Positions 6,654-14,932 of a stretch of DNA of 33,090 bases are shown here, piece by piece. This stretch comes from Aquabacter sp040755535 (GTDB lineage: Bacteria > Pseudomonadota > Alphaproteobacteria > Rhizobiales > Xanthobacteraceae). Where the stretch lies: contig JBFMAV010000048.1 of the NCBI GenBank assembly GCA_040755535.1, positions 1-33,090 on the forward strand, read 5' to 3'. The first letter of the stretch is position 1. The number at the start of each line of letters is the position of its first letter. The notes beneath the pieces are model-generated. The model was not told the origin of the DNA. It searched no databases and was given only the letters and a program-made list of their open reading frames with translations. Made by a program: the position numbers and the translations under genes.

Positions 6654-7331
6654 CTATTGGATGGACGGCTCGCCATCGTCCCCGCCCGGCATGCGGGCCA
6701 GCATCATCTGCGTGATGGCGACCAGCATCTCGGCGCGTTCCTTCAGGTCCTTGGCCTCCAGCAGCGCCTGCTTCTCCAGCGCGCCATAAGGCGACATCAC
6801 TGAGAGCGCGTTCACCAAAGTCTCGGTGCCGGCCTGCTGGATGCCGTCCCAATCGGCCTCCAGCTTGTTGGCTTCGAGAAAATCCGCGAGGGCGGACAGC
6901 AAGGCCGAGCGGTCCACGGCCTCTTCGCCGACGCCCTCATCGAAATCATGGGCGAACGGACTGGCATCCACGCGGCATTGCCGGTAGGGCGTGACGACTG
7001 GTTCTTCCGCACCGATGCGCACCCGGCAGATGCCGGTGAGCGTGATGAGATAGCGCCCGTCGTCGGTCTCGGCGAACTGGGTCAGGCGCCCGAGGCATCC
7101 CACCTGGAACAGCGCCGGCCCACGTGCGTCGCCGTCACGGGACTCGTCCGGCTGCACCATGCAGATCAGGCGTTCCCCCGCGAGCGCGGCATCCACCATG
7201 GCGAGATAGCGCGGCTCGAAGATATTCAGCGGCAGTTCCGCGCGCGGCAGCAGCAGCGCCCCCGAGAGGGGGAACACGGGCACCACCGCGGGAACATCCC
7301 CGGGGGCATGATAGGAGCGGTGCGCAGCCAC
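6654..7331 (-). CDS. Lon N-terminal (substrate-binding) domain protein
   Basis: The product (225 aa) is a stand-alone LON substrate-binding (PUA-like) domain. It opens with VPVFPLSGALLLPRAELPLNIFEPRY, contains GRLTQFAETDDGRYLITLTGICRVRI, and ends in a helical part (KQALLEAKDLKERAEML) like the helices after the Lon N domain. No AAA+ ATPase or protease Ser-Lys dyad is present, and the length is normal for this family of ClpP/Lon-related single-domain proteins. The start is GTG at 7331, supported by AAGGA in the leader. The cnoX stop lies 15 bp upstream, so the two genes form an operon and a shared role in protein quality control is likely, though the molecular function is not established. Confidence 0.9.
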   Translation of the reverse strand: MAAHRSYHAPGDVPAVVPVFPLSGALLLPRAELPLNIFEPRYLAMVDAALAGERLICMVQPDESRDGDARGPALFQVGCLGRLTQFAETDDGRYLITLTGICRVRIGAEEPVVTPYRQCRVDASPFAHDFDEGVGEEAVDRSALLSALADFLEANKLEADWDGIQQAGTETLVNALSVMSPYGALEKQALLEAKDLKERAEMLVAITQMMLARMPGGDDGEPSIQ

Positions 7332-7346
7332 GGCGGTCCTTAGTAT

Positions 7347-8261
7347 TCAGGAGAACAGGATGGTCGAGAGCTTCTTACGCCCTGCCACCGTATGCGGATC
7401 GGTCGGCCCCCAGGCTTCGAACAGCTGGAGAACCTGCTTGCGGGCGCCGTCCTCGTTCCAGGTCCGGTCGCGGCGCACAATGTCCAGCAGGTGCTGCAGC
7501 GCGAGGTCGCGCTTGTTGCGCGCATTGTAGGCGAGGGCGAGATCGAACCGTGACTGGAAATCGCTGGGGTCCTTCGCCACCGCCGCCTCGAGCGGGGCGA
7601 TATCCCCAAGCGAGGCCGCCTGCTCGGCCAGTTCCAGCGCCGCCCGCGCGGCAGCGATGGCGGCGTCATTCTCCTTGCCGGCGGGGGTCATGGCGAGCGT
7701 CGCCTTGGCCTGTTCCAGCGCGCCACCGAGAACTTGCGCGCGCACCAGTCCGCCCAGCGCCTTGAGGTTCTCGGGTTCTTGGGCCAGCACATGGGCGAAA
7801 ATCTCGGCCGCGCCGGGAGCATCGCCCTCGCTCAGCGCCTGTTCGCCCGCGGCCAGCACTTGGGCAAGGTCGGCGTCCGCCGCCCCGCCGGTGAGGCGCT
7901 CGATGAAAGCCGTGACCTGGCTTTCCGGCAGCGCGCCCATGAAGCCGTCCACCGGCTGGCCGTTCACGAAGGCATAGACGGCCGGGATGGACTGGATGCC
8001 GAGGCGGCCGGCGATGGCCGGATGCTCGTCAATATTCATCTTGGCAAGCTTCACCTTGCCCTTGGTGGCGGTCACCGCCTTCTCGATCACCGGGCCGAGG
8101 GTCTTGCAGGGGCCGCACCACGGCGCCCAGAAATCCACCAGCACCGGCCGGCGCCGCGATTCCTCGATGACGTCCGCCATGAAGGTCTGGGTGGTGGTGT
8201 CGATGATGTCGGCCGACGCGCCCGCGGCCCCGCGATTGGCTTCGCCCTGATTGAGCAACAT
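7347..8261 (-). CDS. cnoX: Chaperedoxin CnoX/YbbN (thioredoxin-TPR protein)
   Basis: The product (304 aa) has a thioredoxin domain at about residues 18-125 and a helical tetratricopeptide-type C-terminal half. The active site is WAPWCGPCK with Cys49 and Cys52, so it keeps a redox-active CxxC, unlike the E. coli protein but like the characterised Caulobacter CnoX. The cis-Pro loop is SIPAVYAF. The C-terminal part contains AAIFAHVL-type repeats, the block FQSRFDLALAYNARNKRDLALQHLL and an ending GRKKLSTILFS typical of YbbN. CnoX proteins hold unfolding proteins, protect cysteines and hand clients to GroEL or DnaK. The start at 8261 has GAGGA upstream; a longer open frame to 8675 overlaps smc and was rejected. 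A possible RpoH-type promoter lies at 8311-8338. Confidence 0.93.
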   Translation of the reverse strand: MLLNQGEANRGAAGASADIIDTTTQTFMADVIEESRRRPVLVDFWAPWCGPCKTLGPVIEKAVTATKGKVKLAKMNIDEHPAIAGRLGIQSIPAVYAFVNGQPVDGFMGALPESQVTAFIERLTGGAADADLAQVLAAGEQALSEGDAPGAAEIFAHVLAQEPENLKALGGLVRAQVLGGALEQAKATLAMTPAGKENDAAIAAARAALELAEQAASLGDIAPLEAAVAKDPSDFQSRFDLALAYNARNKRDLALQHLLDIVRRDRTWNEDGARKQVLQLFEAWGPTDPHTVAGRKKLSTILFS

Positions 8262-8310
8262 CTGTCCTCGTCCCTCCAGCCGGCCGCGCTCCCTCCGCGC
8301 TGCGCCCCTT

Positions 8311-8338
8311 AGATGGGGCGGCGGCGGGGAAACGCAAT
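8311..8338 (-). promoter_or_regulatory. Candidate RpoH (sigma-32) promoter of cnoX
   Basis: On the minus strand ATTGCG (8338-8333) is followed after 14 bp by CCCCATCT (8318-8311). This fits the sigma-32 pattern CTTGAA-N13/14-CCCCATnT except for the first -35 base and the A-rich end. It would start transcription about 40 nt ahead of the cnoX start codon. Confidence 0.4.
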
Positions 8339-8532
8339 CGCCGGCGGTTCTAGTGCGCCCATGGGCGGGAGGGAAACGGAATTTGCGGCGCGCGCCGCGT
8401 CCGAGGGTTGTGCGGGGTGGAAAAATCGCCGCGCGCCTGTGGATCATTGGCCCGCCATGCCTTGCCCCGAGCGGATTCCCGCCGCAGGCTGGATTTGACC
8501 GCAACGGACAAAGGCTGGCACATCGCCCCGCC

Positions 8533-11500
8533 ATGAAATTCACCCGCCTCCGGCTCCTCGGCTTCAAGACCTTCGTGGAGCCGACCGAGATCCTGATCGA
8601 ACCCGGCCTGACTGGCATCGTGGGTCCGAACGGCTGCGGCAAGTCGAACCTCGTGGAAGCCATGCGCTGGGCCATGGGGGAAAGCTCCTACAAGGCGTTC
8701 CGTGCCCAGGACATGGACGACGTCATCTTCTCCGGCACCACCAGTCGCCCGTCCCGCAATGCGGCCGAGGTCGCCCTGCACCTCGACAATAGCGACCGCA
8801 CCGCGCCGGCGGCCTTCAATGACAATGACGCGCTGGAAGTGGTCCGGCGCATCGAGCGCGGGGCAGGATCGAGCTATCGCATCAATGGGCGCGACGTGCG
8901 CGCCCGCGACGTCCATCTGCTGTTTGCGGACGCGTCCACCGGCGCCCGCTCCCCGGCCCTGGTGCGCCAGGGGCAGATCGGTGAGATCGTCGGCGCCAAG
9001 CCCGCCGCGCGCCGCCGCATCCTGGAGGAAGCCGCCGGTGTCGCGGGCCTGCATGCGCGGCGTCACGAAGCCGAATTGCGCCTGAAGGCCGCCGAGCAGA
9101 ATCTGCTGCGCGTCGAGGATGTGGTCGGCCAGATGGGCGGGCAAATCGACGCCCTGCGCCGCCAGTCCCGCCAGGCGGCGCGCTACCGGCTGCTCTCTGA
9201 GGAGGTGCGGCGCCAGGAGGCGGCGCTGCTGTGGTCGCGCTGGCGCGAGACCGCGGCCCAATTGGTGGAGGCCGAGCGCACCGCCCAGGCGGCGCTGCGC
9301 GAAGTGGCCGAGCGCACTCGCGACCAGGGCGAGGCCGCGCGACTTCAGGCGCTCGCGGCGCACCAGCTTCCCGCCCTCCGGCAGGCCGATGCCGCCGCCG
9401 CGGCGCGCGTGCAGCGTCTGGCTCTGGCGCGGGCGGAATTGGATCGCGAGGAAGCCCGCCTCGCCACCCGGCGCCAAGACCTGGAGCAGCGCCTTGCCCA
9501 GCTCGCCCAGGACATGCTCCGCGAGCAGGCTTTGTCGGCCGATGCCGCGGGCGTCATCGCGCGCCTGGAGGAGGAAGCGGAGCTTTTGCGCGAGGACGAG
9601 GCCGTGGCGGGGGATGCCGCGCGCGACGTCCAGCTGGCGCTGGCCGACGCCGAGCGCCGCTTGCTTTTGGCCGAACGCGAACTGGAGGAGCGCACCCGCA
9701 TCTATGCCGATGTGGGCGCCCGCCGCTCCGCGCTGGAGGCCCAGTTGCGCGATGCCCGCGCGCGCCTTGCCCGCACCGCCGCCGAGCGGGCCTCCGTGGA
9801 TGCGGAAGAGGGACGCCTGCGCCAAGAGGCGGGAAGCGCGGATCTGGAGCGGCGGCGCGCGGACGCCGAGATCGCGCGAGAGCGCCTGATGGTGGCCGAG
9901 GAGGCCGCCGCCGAGGCTGAAGCGGCCCATCTCGCCGCCCGCCAGGCCCTGGACGCCCTGCGGCCCCGCCTCGCAGAGGCGGAGCGGACCTTCGGCCGCC
10001 TGGATGCGGAAGCGCGCACGCTGGAAAAGCTGCTCGCGTCCGCCGACCGGCGGTTTCCGCCCGTGGCTGATCTGCTCAGCGTGGAGAAGGGGTTCGAGAC
10101 GGCGCTCGGCGCCGCGCTCGGGGATGACCTCGACCTGCCCCTGGACGAGGCTGCGCCAGCGCGCTGGGGCGGGACGCCGCCCGCGCCGGACGATGCGCCC
10201 CTTCCCGAGGAGGCCGCGCCCCTGGCGGACAAGGTGACGGGCGTTCCCGCCCTCGCCCGGCGCCTCGCGCAGGTGGGGATCGTTCCGCGTGCGGATGGCG
10301 CGCGGCTTCAAGCGCGCCTGCGCGCCGGCCAGCGGCTCGTGTCCCTGGAGGGCGACCTGTGGCGCTGGGACGGGGTCGTCGCCGCCGCCGATGCGCCCAC
10401 CGCCGCCGCGCGGCGGCTGGCCGAGCGCAACCGGCTCGCGGACCTGCTGGATCAGGTGGAGGTGGCGCGCGAGGCGCTTGCGCTTGAGCGCGACGCTTTG
10501 GCGGATCGTGATGCGGATGTGCGTGATGCGGCCGGGCGGGAGATGCTGGCGCGTGACGCACGGCGCGGCGCCCAGCGCGCAGCCGAGATCGCACGTGAGG
10601 CGGAAGCCGCAGCGGAACGCAAGGTCGGCCAACACGCCGCCCGCCTCTCTGCGCTGGCGGAAGCGCGGGTGCGCATCACGGCCAGCCGCGAGGAAGGCGA
10701 GGCTGCGGTGCGCCAGGGGGAGGCGGCCCTTGCGGCGCTGGACGCCCCCGCCTTGATTGACGCCGACCTCGCCGCCGCGCGCGGGGAAGCCGCCCAGGCC
10801 CGCGCCGCGCTCGCCGAGACGAAGGCGGCCGCCGCCAATCTGGAACGCGAGCGCTCTGCCCGGCTGAAGCGTCTTGAAGCCATTGCCGCGGAAGAACGCT
10901 CATGGCGCGAGCGGGCGGGGGGCGCTGGCGCGCGGGTGGCGGCGTTGGACGAGCGTCGGCGCGAGACCATGGACGAACTCGGCACGCTGGATCAGGCGCC
11001 GGCGGAGCTGATTCTCCAGCGCCGCGCGCTGCTCTCCGAATTGGAGGCGGCCGAAGCGGCCCGGCGCGAGGCAGGGGACCGTCTTGTCGAGGGAGAGGCG
11101 ACCCTGGCCGCCGCCGATCGCGCGGCGCGCGACACCCTCGAAGCCCTTTCCGCCGCACGCGAGATGACCGCGCGGGGAGAAGCGCGGCTGGAAGGCGCAC
11201 GCCAGCGGCGCGACGATGCGCTGCGCGAGATTGCCGAAGCCTTCGGCGGCGCGCCGGAGGTGGCCCGGGAGGCGGCCGGCCTTGAGCCCGGCGCAGTGCC
11301 ACCCCCGCAGGTGGAAATCGAGACGGCGCTGGAGCGCGCGCGGCGCGAGCGCGAGCGGCTCGGGGCGGTCAATCTGCGCGCGGAATTGGAATTGCAGGAG
11401 GCAGAGACACAGTTCGGCAGCCTGACGGCCGAGCGCGACGACCTGATCGAGGCCATCAAGCGGCTACGGGCCGGCATCCAAAGCCTCAATCGCGAGGCGC

Positions 11501-11985
11501 GCGAGCGCCTGCAAGCCTCATTCGCCGTGGTCGACGGGCATTTCCGCAAGCTGTTCGACACGCTGTTCGGCGGCGGCGAGGCGCAATTGGTGCTGACCGA
11601 CGCGGACGATCCACTGGAGGCGGGCCTCGACATCATTGCAAAGCCGCCGGGCAAGAAGCCGCAGACGCTCTCCCTGCTCTCGGGCGGCGAGCAGGCCCTG
11701 ACCGCCATGGCGCTGATCTTTGCCGTGTTCCTGACGAATCCCGCCCCGATCTGCGTTCTGGACGAGGTGGATGCGCCGCTGGACGACGCCAATGTGGAAC
11801 GCTTCTGCACCATGCTGGATGAGATGACGCGGCTTACCGACACGCGCTTTCTCACCATCACCCATAATCCCATCACCATGGCGCGCATGAATCGTCTGTT
11901 CGGCGTCACCATGGCCGAACGCGGCGTGTCGCGGCTCGTCTCCGTCGACCTTCAGGGCGCGGAACGCTTACGTGAGGTGAGTTGA
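8533..11985 (+). CDS. smc: Chromosome segregation protein SMC
   Basis: The product (1150 aa) is a full-length SMC ATPase. The N-terminal head starts MKFTRLRLLGFKTFVEPTEI and carries the Walker A GPNGCGKSN near residue 35. Two long Ala/Arg/Glu-rich coiled coils flank a central hinge at about residues 510-620. The C-terminal head holds the ABC signature LSLLSGGEQALTAMAL and the Walker B PICVLDEVDAPLDDANVERF, then the ITHNPITMARMNRLFGVTM switch region. SMC with ScpAB organises and segregates replicated chromosomes. The ATG at 8533 opens the conserved N-terminus; the frame is open upstream to 8251, but that part overlaps the divergent cnoX leader. The hinge sequence is of the alphaproteobacterial type, with a run of acidic and proline residues (TPPAPDDAPLPEEAAP). 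Confidence 0.96.
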   Translation: MKFTRLRLLGFKTFVEPTEILIEPGLTGIVGPNGCGKSNLVEAMRWAMGESSYKAFRAQDMDDVIFSGTTSRPSRNAAEVALHLDNSDRTAPAAFNDNDALEVVRRIERGAGSSYRINGRDVRARDVHLLFADASTGARSPALVRQGQIGEIVGAKPAARRRILEEAAGVAGLHARRHEAELRLKAAEQNLLRVEDVVGQMGGQIDALRRQSRQAARYRLLSEEVRRQEAALLWSRWRETAAQLVEAERTAQAALREVAERTRDQGEAARLQALAAHQLPALRQADAAAAARVQRLALARAELDREEARLATRRQDLEQRLAQLAQDMLREQALSADAAGVIARLEEEAELLREDEAVAGDAARDVQLALADAERRLLLAERELEERTRIYADVGARRSALEAQLRDARARLARTAAERASVDAEEGRLRQEAGSADLERRRADAEIARERLMVAEEAAAEAEAAHLAARQALDALRPRLAEAERTFGRLDAEARTLEKLLASADRRFPPVADLLSVEKGFETALGAALGDDLDLPLDEAAPARWGGTPPAPDDAPLPEEAAPLADKVTGVPALARRLAQVGIVPRADGARLQARLRAGQRLVSLEGDLWRWDGVVAAADAPTAAARRLAERNRLADLLDQVEVAREALALERDALADRDADVRDAAGREMLARDARRGAQRAAEIAREAEAAAERKVGQHAARLSALAEARVRITASREEGEAAVRQGEAALAALDAPALIDADLAAARGEAAQARAALAETKAAAANLERERSARLKRLEAIAAEERSWRERAGGAGARVAALDERRRETMDELGTLDQAPAELILQRRALLSELEAAEAARREAGDRLVEGEATLAAADRAARDTLEALSAAREMTARGEARLEGARQRRDDALREIAEAFGGAPEVAREAAGLEPGAVPPPQVEIETALERARRERERLGAVNLRAELELQEAETQFGSLTAERDDLIEAIKRLRAGIQSLNREARERLQASFAVVDGHFRKLFDTLFGGGEAQLVLTDADDPLEAGLDIIAKPPGKKPQTLSLLSGGEQALTAMALIFAVFLTNPAPICVLDEVDAPLDDANVERFCTMLDEMTRLTDTRFLTITHNPITMARMNRLFGVTMAERGVSRLVSVDLQGAERLREVS

Positions 11986-12017
11986 TTTGCTGCACCGCGC
12001 GCAACAGTCAAAAAATT

Positions 12018-12032
12018 CTTTGAAAATCAAAG
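12018..12032. repeat. Short AT-rich inverted repeat downstream of smc
   Basis: CTTTGA, AAA, TCAAAG forms a perfect 6-bp inverted repeat in an unusually AT-rich stretch (12005-12046). It is 33 bp after the smc stop and 24 bp ahead of the -35 of the atp promoter. It could be a weak smc terminator or an upstream regulator site for atp; nothing distinguishes the two. Confidence 0.4.
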
Positions 12033-12055
12033 TGTTATTATGTATACGCCGCTCC

Positions 12056-12084
12056 TTGACACGCATTTGGGGCGCAACTATGGT
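12056..12084 (+). promoter_or_regulatory. Sigma70-type promoter of the F0 atp operon
   Basis: TTGACA at 12056-12061 is a consensus -35 and is followed after 17 bp by TATGGT at 12079-12084 as a -10. Transcription would start near 12091, about 54 nt ahead of the atpI start codon. An AT-rich stretch just upstream could act as an UP element. Confidence 0.72.
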
Positions 12085-12144
12085 GCCGCCGGTTTCGGAA
12101 GGTCCTGATCGTCGGGGCCGGCATCCGGGGCCGGAGCGAACCGC

Positions 12145-12525
12145 ATGACGAAACGTTCGGATCCCCCTTCAAGGGAAACGAGCGCGCCTGAGGCGGGAGG
12201 GGCGCCGGACGCGGGGGATCCCGCGCTGTCCGAGCGGCTTCAGCGGCTCAATGCCGCGCTTGACAAGGCGCGGCCGAAGGACCAATCGCAGCCGGGCGGA
12301 TCGCGGGACACGTCGTCCTCGTCCGGCATGGCCCTCGCCTTCCGGTTGGGGTCGGAGTTTGTGGCCGGGGTTCTCGTGGGGGCTGCCATCGGCTGGGGCA
12401 TCGACCAGATGTTCGGTCTGGCGCCCTGGGGCATTCTGGTCTTCACGCTGCTCGGGTTCGGGGCGGGCATCACCAACATGATGCGCGCGGCCGGCGAGGG
12501 CGGGCGGAAATCGGTCAGGAAGTAA
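12145..12525 (+). CDS. atpI: ATP synthase protein I (AtpI)
   Basis: The product (126 aa) has a charged, disordered N-terminal 60 residues followed by two transmembrane helices at about 66-88 and 93-112 (GSEFVAGVLVGAAIGWGIDQ and APWGILVFTLLGFGAGITNMM). This is the standard AtpI shape in alphaproteobacteria. AtpI is thought to help assemble the c-ring and is not part of the final enzyme. It is the first gene of the F0 operon, behind a strong promoter, with 81 bp to atpB. No clear ribosome-binding site other than GGGGCCGGAGCG is seen. Confidence 0.9.
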   Translation: MTKRSDPPSRETSAPEAGGAPDAGDPALSERLQRLNAALDKARPKDQSQPGGSRDTSSSSGMALAFRLGSEFVAGVLVGAAIGWGIDQMFGLAPWGILVFTLLGFGAGITNMMRAAGEGGRKSVRK

Positions 12526-12606
12526 ACGGTCTTCGGGCGATGCCCAGGGGCTGAAAATCATGGCGAGGCGCGGCAGTGGCCGCACGACACGAAGGGCGCG
12601 CGTCGG

Positions 12607-13359
12607 ATGACCATTGATCCGATCCACCAGTTCCAAGTGCAGCGCTATGTCGAGCTGCTGCACGTCAGCGGGGTGTCCTTCTCCTTCACCAATTCCGCGG
12701 CGTTCATGGTCGGCATTGTCGCCGCCATCTTCTTCTTCCTCACCTATGCCACGCGTGGGCGGACCCTGGTTCCGGGCCGCATGCAGTCCGTGGCTGAGAT
12801 GAGCTACGAGTTCATCGCCAAGATGGTGCGCGATTCCGCCGGCACCGAGGGCATGATCTTCTTCCCCTTTGTCTTCTCGCTCTTCATGTTCGTGTTCGTC
12901 GCGAACGTGATCGGCCTCGTGCCCTACACCTTCACCATCACCGCCCACATCGTCGTGACCGCGGTTCTGGCGCTGATGGTGATCGGCACGGTCATCATTT
13001 ACGGCTTCGTCCGCCACGGCACGCACTTCCTGCATCTGTTCGTGCCGTCGGGCGTCCCTTCCTTCCTTCTGCCCTTCGTCGTGCTGATCGAAGTGGTCTC
13101 CTTCCTCTCGCGGCCCATTTCCCTTTCGCTGCGTCTGTTCGCGAACATGCTGGCCGGCCATATCGCGCTGAAGGTCTTCGCCTTCTTTGTCGTGGGTCTG
13201 GCCTCTGCCGGCGTCGCGGGGATGTTCGGGGCGGTGCTGCCCTTCGCCATGATCGTTGCTTTGACCGCGCTCGAACTGCTGGTGGCTGTCCTCCAGGCCT
13301 ATGTGTTCGCGGTCCTGACCTCGATCTATCTCAACGACGCGGTGCATCCGGGTCACTGA
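12607..13359 (+). CDS. atpB: ATP synthase F0 subunit a
   Basis: The product (250 aa) is the membrane stator subunit that forms the two proton half-channels against the c-ring. It has five to six hydrophobic helices. The essential arginine is Arg176 in SLSLRLFANMLAGH, and the characteristic VIGLVPYTFTITAH lies near residues 101-114. The last helices (TALELLVAVLQAYVFAVL and SIYLNDAVHPGH) are typical of the family. Its length is normal for alphaproteobacteria. It lies between atpI and atpE in the usual order. The F1 genes are not in the window, as expected for the split F0/F1 arrangement in this group. Confidence 0.97.
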   Translation: MTIDPIHQFQVQRYVELLHVSGVSFSFTNSAAFMVGIVAAIFFFLTYATRGRTLVPGRMQSVAEMSYEFIAKMVRDSAGTEGMIFFPFVFSLFMFVFVANVIGLVPYTFTITAHIVVTAVLALMVIGTVIIYGFVRHGTHFLHLFVPSGVPSFLLPFVVLIEVVSFLSRPISLSLRLFANMLAGHIALKVFAFFVVGLASAGVAGMFGAVLPFAMIVALTALELLVAVLQAYVFAVLTSIYLNDAVHPGH

Positions 13360-13408
13360 CCCCGCGCCGGTTATCCTTCCAGTTTCCAGTTTCTCAAGGA
13401 GCAGAACA

Positions 13409-13636
13409 ATGGACGCGACTGCAGCTAAGTTCCTGGGCGCCGGTCTCGCCTGCCTTGGCATGGGCCTCGCCGCCATCGGCGTCGGCAACATCTTCGGCAA
13501 CTTCCTCTCCGGCGCGCTGCGCAATCCGTCGGCCGCCGACGGCCAGTTCGCCCGCGCGTTCATTGGCGCGGCGCTCGCCGAAGGTCTTGGCATCTTCGCG
13601 CTCGTCGTCGCGCTCGTCCTGCTCTTCGTCGCCTGA
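13409..13636 (+). CDS. atpE: ATP synthase F0 subunit c
   Basis: The product (75 aa) is a hairpin of two hydrophobic helices joined by the polar loop RNPSAADGQ (Arg38-Asn39-Pro40). The proton-carrying carboxylate is Glu58 in FIGAALAEGLGIFALV. The helix-1 glycine pattern is partly kept (GLAAIGVGNIFG). An AAGGAG ribosome-binding site at about 13396 is strong, in keeping with the high c-subunit stoichiometry. It is followed by the b' gene after 66 bp. Confidence 0.97.
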   Translation: MDATAAKFLGAGLACLGMGLAAIGVGNIFGNFLSGALRNPSAADGQFARAFIGAALAEGLGIFALVVALVLLFVA

Positions 13637-13702
13637 GCCTTCGGGCTTCGGCACGAGCTGAGCTCCAAGGACCCTGAGACCGGGCGAGCGGGAACGCACA
13701 CC

Positions 13703-14308
13703 ATGACCAAGATTTCAAAGCTGACCTTGTCCACCACGCTCACTGCGTGCCTCCTTGTGGGGAGCACGGCTTTTGCGGTGGCCGCAGGGGCGGACGGTCA
13801 TGGCGAAGGCGGCTTCCCGCCGTTCGATCCCAAGCACTTCTTCTCCCAGATCATCTGGCTTCTGGTGACGTTCGGCATCCTCTATCTCCTGATGAGCCGC
13901 GTGACGCTTCCGCGCATCGGCCGCATCCTGGAGGAGCGGCATGACCGAATCGCCCGCGATCTGGAAGAAGCAAGCCAGCGCCGCGCGGAAAGCGAAGCGG
14001 CGCAGGCCGCCTATGAAAAGGCTCTCGTCGAGGCACGGGGCAAGGCAAATGCCATCGCCGGTGAGGCGCGCAACCGCCTGACCGCCGAGAGCGAAGCGAA
14101 CCGCAAGAGCCTTGAGGCGAGCCTCACGACCAAACTCGAAGAGGCCGAGCGCCGCATCGAGGCGACCAAGTCGGAGGCCCTGTCCCATGTGCGGGGCATC
14201 GCCGTCGACACCGCCCAGACCATCGTGACGACGCTCGTCGGGGTCACGCCGACGTCGGGCGAGGTGGAGAGCGCGGTGGATCAGGCGCTCGCGTCTCGTC
14301 CCGCGTAA
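13703..14308 (+). CDS. atpG: ATP synthase F0 subunit b'
   Basis: The product (201 aa) is the second, divergent b-type subunit found in alphaproteobacteria and photosynthetic lineages, which pairs with b in the peripheral stalk. A hydrophobic N-terminus (about residues 5-27, ending AFAVAAGA) resembles a cleavable or uncleaved export signal. The membrane helix is at about 49-67 (IIWLLVTFGILYLLMS), and the rest is a long charged coiled coil (EERHDRIARDLEEASQRRAE onwards). It precedes atpF in the same direction with a 125-bp gap that contains an inverted repeat. Gene symbols for b' vary (atpG, atpX, atpF2); atpG is used here in the b' sense, not the F1 gamma subunit. Confidence 0.93.
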   Translation: MTKISKLTLSTTLTACLLVGSTAFAVAAGADGHGEGGFPPFDPKHFFSQIIWLLVTFGILYLLMSRVTLPRIGRILEERHDRIARDLEEASQRRAESEAAQAAYEKALVEARGKANAIAGEARNRLTAESEANRKSLEASLTTKLEEAERRIEATKSEALSHVRGIAVDTAQTIVTTLVGVTPTSGEVESAVDQALASRPA

Positions 14309-14317
14309 AGCCCAAGG

Positions 14318-14347
14318 TCGGCGCCCGGCTAAGTCCTGCGGCGCCGA
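14318..14347 (+). repeat. Inverted repeat between atpF' and atpF
   Basis: TCGGCGCC at 14318-14325 and GGCGCCGA at 14340-14347 pair perfectly around a 14-nt loop, and G-U pairs could extend the stem. The right arm is followed by TTTCGTT. It may be an RNA-processing hairpin or a partial terminator that lowers or separates expression of the last gene. Confidence 0.45.
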
Positions 14348-14433
14348 TTTCGTTCAGATAGATTGTCCCGTGCGCCGCGTCCCGATCCGGGGCGGGGCGC
14401 CGGGTTCCATGAGACGGTGATCGAGGATCCGCC

Positions 14434-14928
14434 ATGAATGCGATGGAACAGGCCGAACTCTGGGTCGCGATCGCCTTCTTCCTGTTCGTCGGGATCCTGC
14501 TGTATTACGGGGTCCACAAATCGCTCGCCTCGGCATTGGACGCGCGCGGCGCGCGCATCGCAGCCGAGTTGGACGAGGCGCGCCGGCTGAAGGAAGAGGC
14601 CCAGAAGCTGGTCGCGGAATACAAGCGCAAGCAGCGTGAGGCCGAGACCGAGGCGGAGTCCATCGTCTCCGCCGCGAAGGCCGAAGCCGAGCGGCTCGCC
14701 GCCGAAACCCGGACGAAGCTGGAAGACTTCATCGCGCGCCGCACCCGTATGGCGGAAGACAAGATCGCCCAGGCCGAGACGCAGGCTTTGGCCGACGTGA
14801 AGGCTTTCGCGGCCGACGCGGCCGTGAAGGCCGCCGAGGGGCTCCTGTCGCGTGCCGCTCACGAGGCGGGAACCGCCGAACGGCTCCTTGGCTCCGCCAT
14901 CGCGGACGTCAAGTCCAAGCTGAATTGA
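14434..14928 (+). CDS. atpF: ATP synthase F0 subunit b
   Basis: The product (164 aa) has a single N-terminal membrane helix (AELWVAIAFFLFVGILLYYGV, about residues 6-26) followed by a charged coiled coil. The Ala-rich C-terminal end (AAVKAAEGLLSRAA) fits the part that meets the delta subunit. The b and b' subunits form the peripheral stalk linking F0 to F1. Its length is normal for alphaproteobacterial b. It is the last gene of the F0 operon, followed by a hairpin and an intrinsic terminator. Confidence 0.95.
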   Translation: MNAMEQAELWVAIAFFLFVGILLYYGVHKSLASALDARGARIAAELDEARRLKEEAQKLVAEYKRKQREAETEAESIVSAAKAEAERLAAETRTKLEDFIARRTRMAEDKIAQAETQALADVKAFAADAAVKAAEGLLSRAAHEAGTAERLLGSAIADVKSKLN

Positions 14929-14932
14929 TCCG

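Noticed and set aside
8350..10635. 761-residue open frame on the minus strand inside smc
   Set aside because: It is a shadow of the high-GC smc gene; its translation is low-complexity Gly/Arg/Leu without domain motifs, whereas the plus-strand frame carries all SMC motifs.
12169..13767. 532-residue open frame on the minus strand across the atp operon
   Set aside because: It is antisense to atpI, atpB and atpE, and its His/Asp/Glu/Gly repeats are reverse complements of membrane-helix codons.
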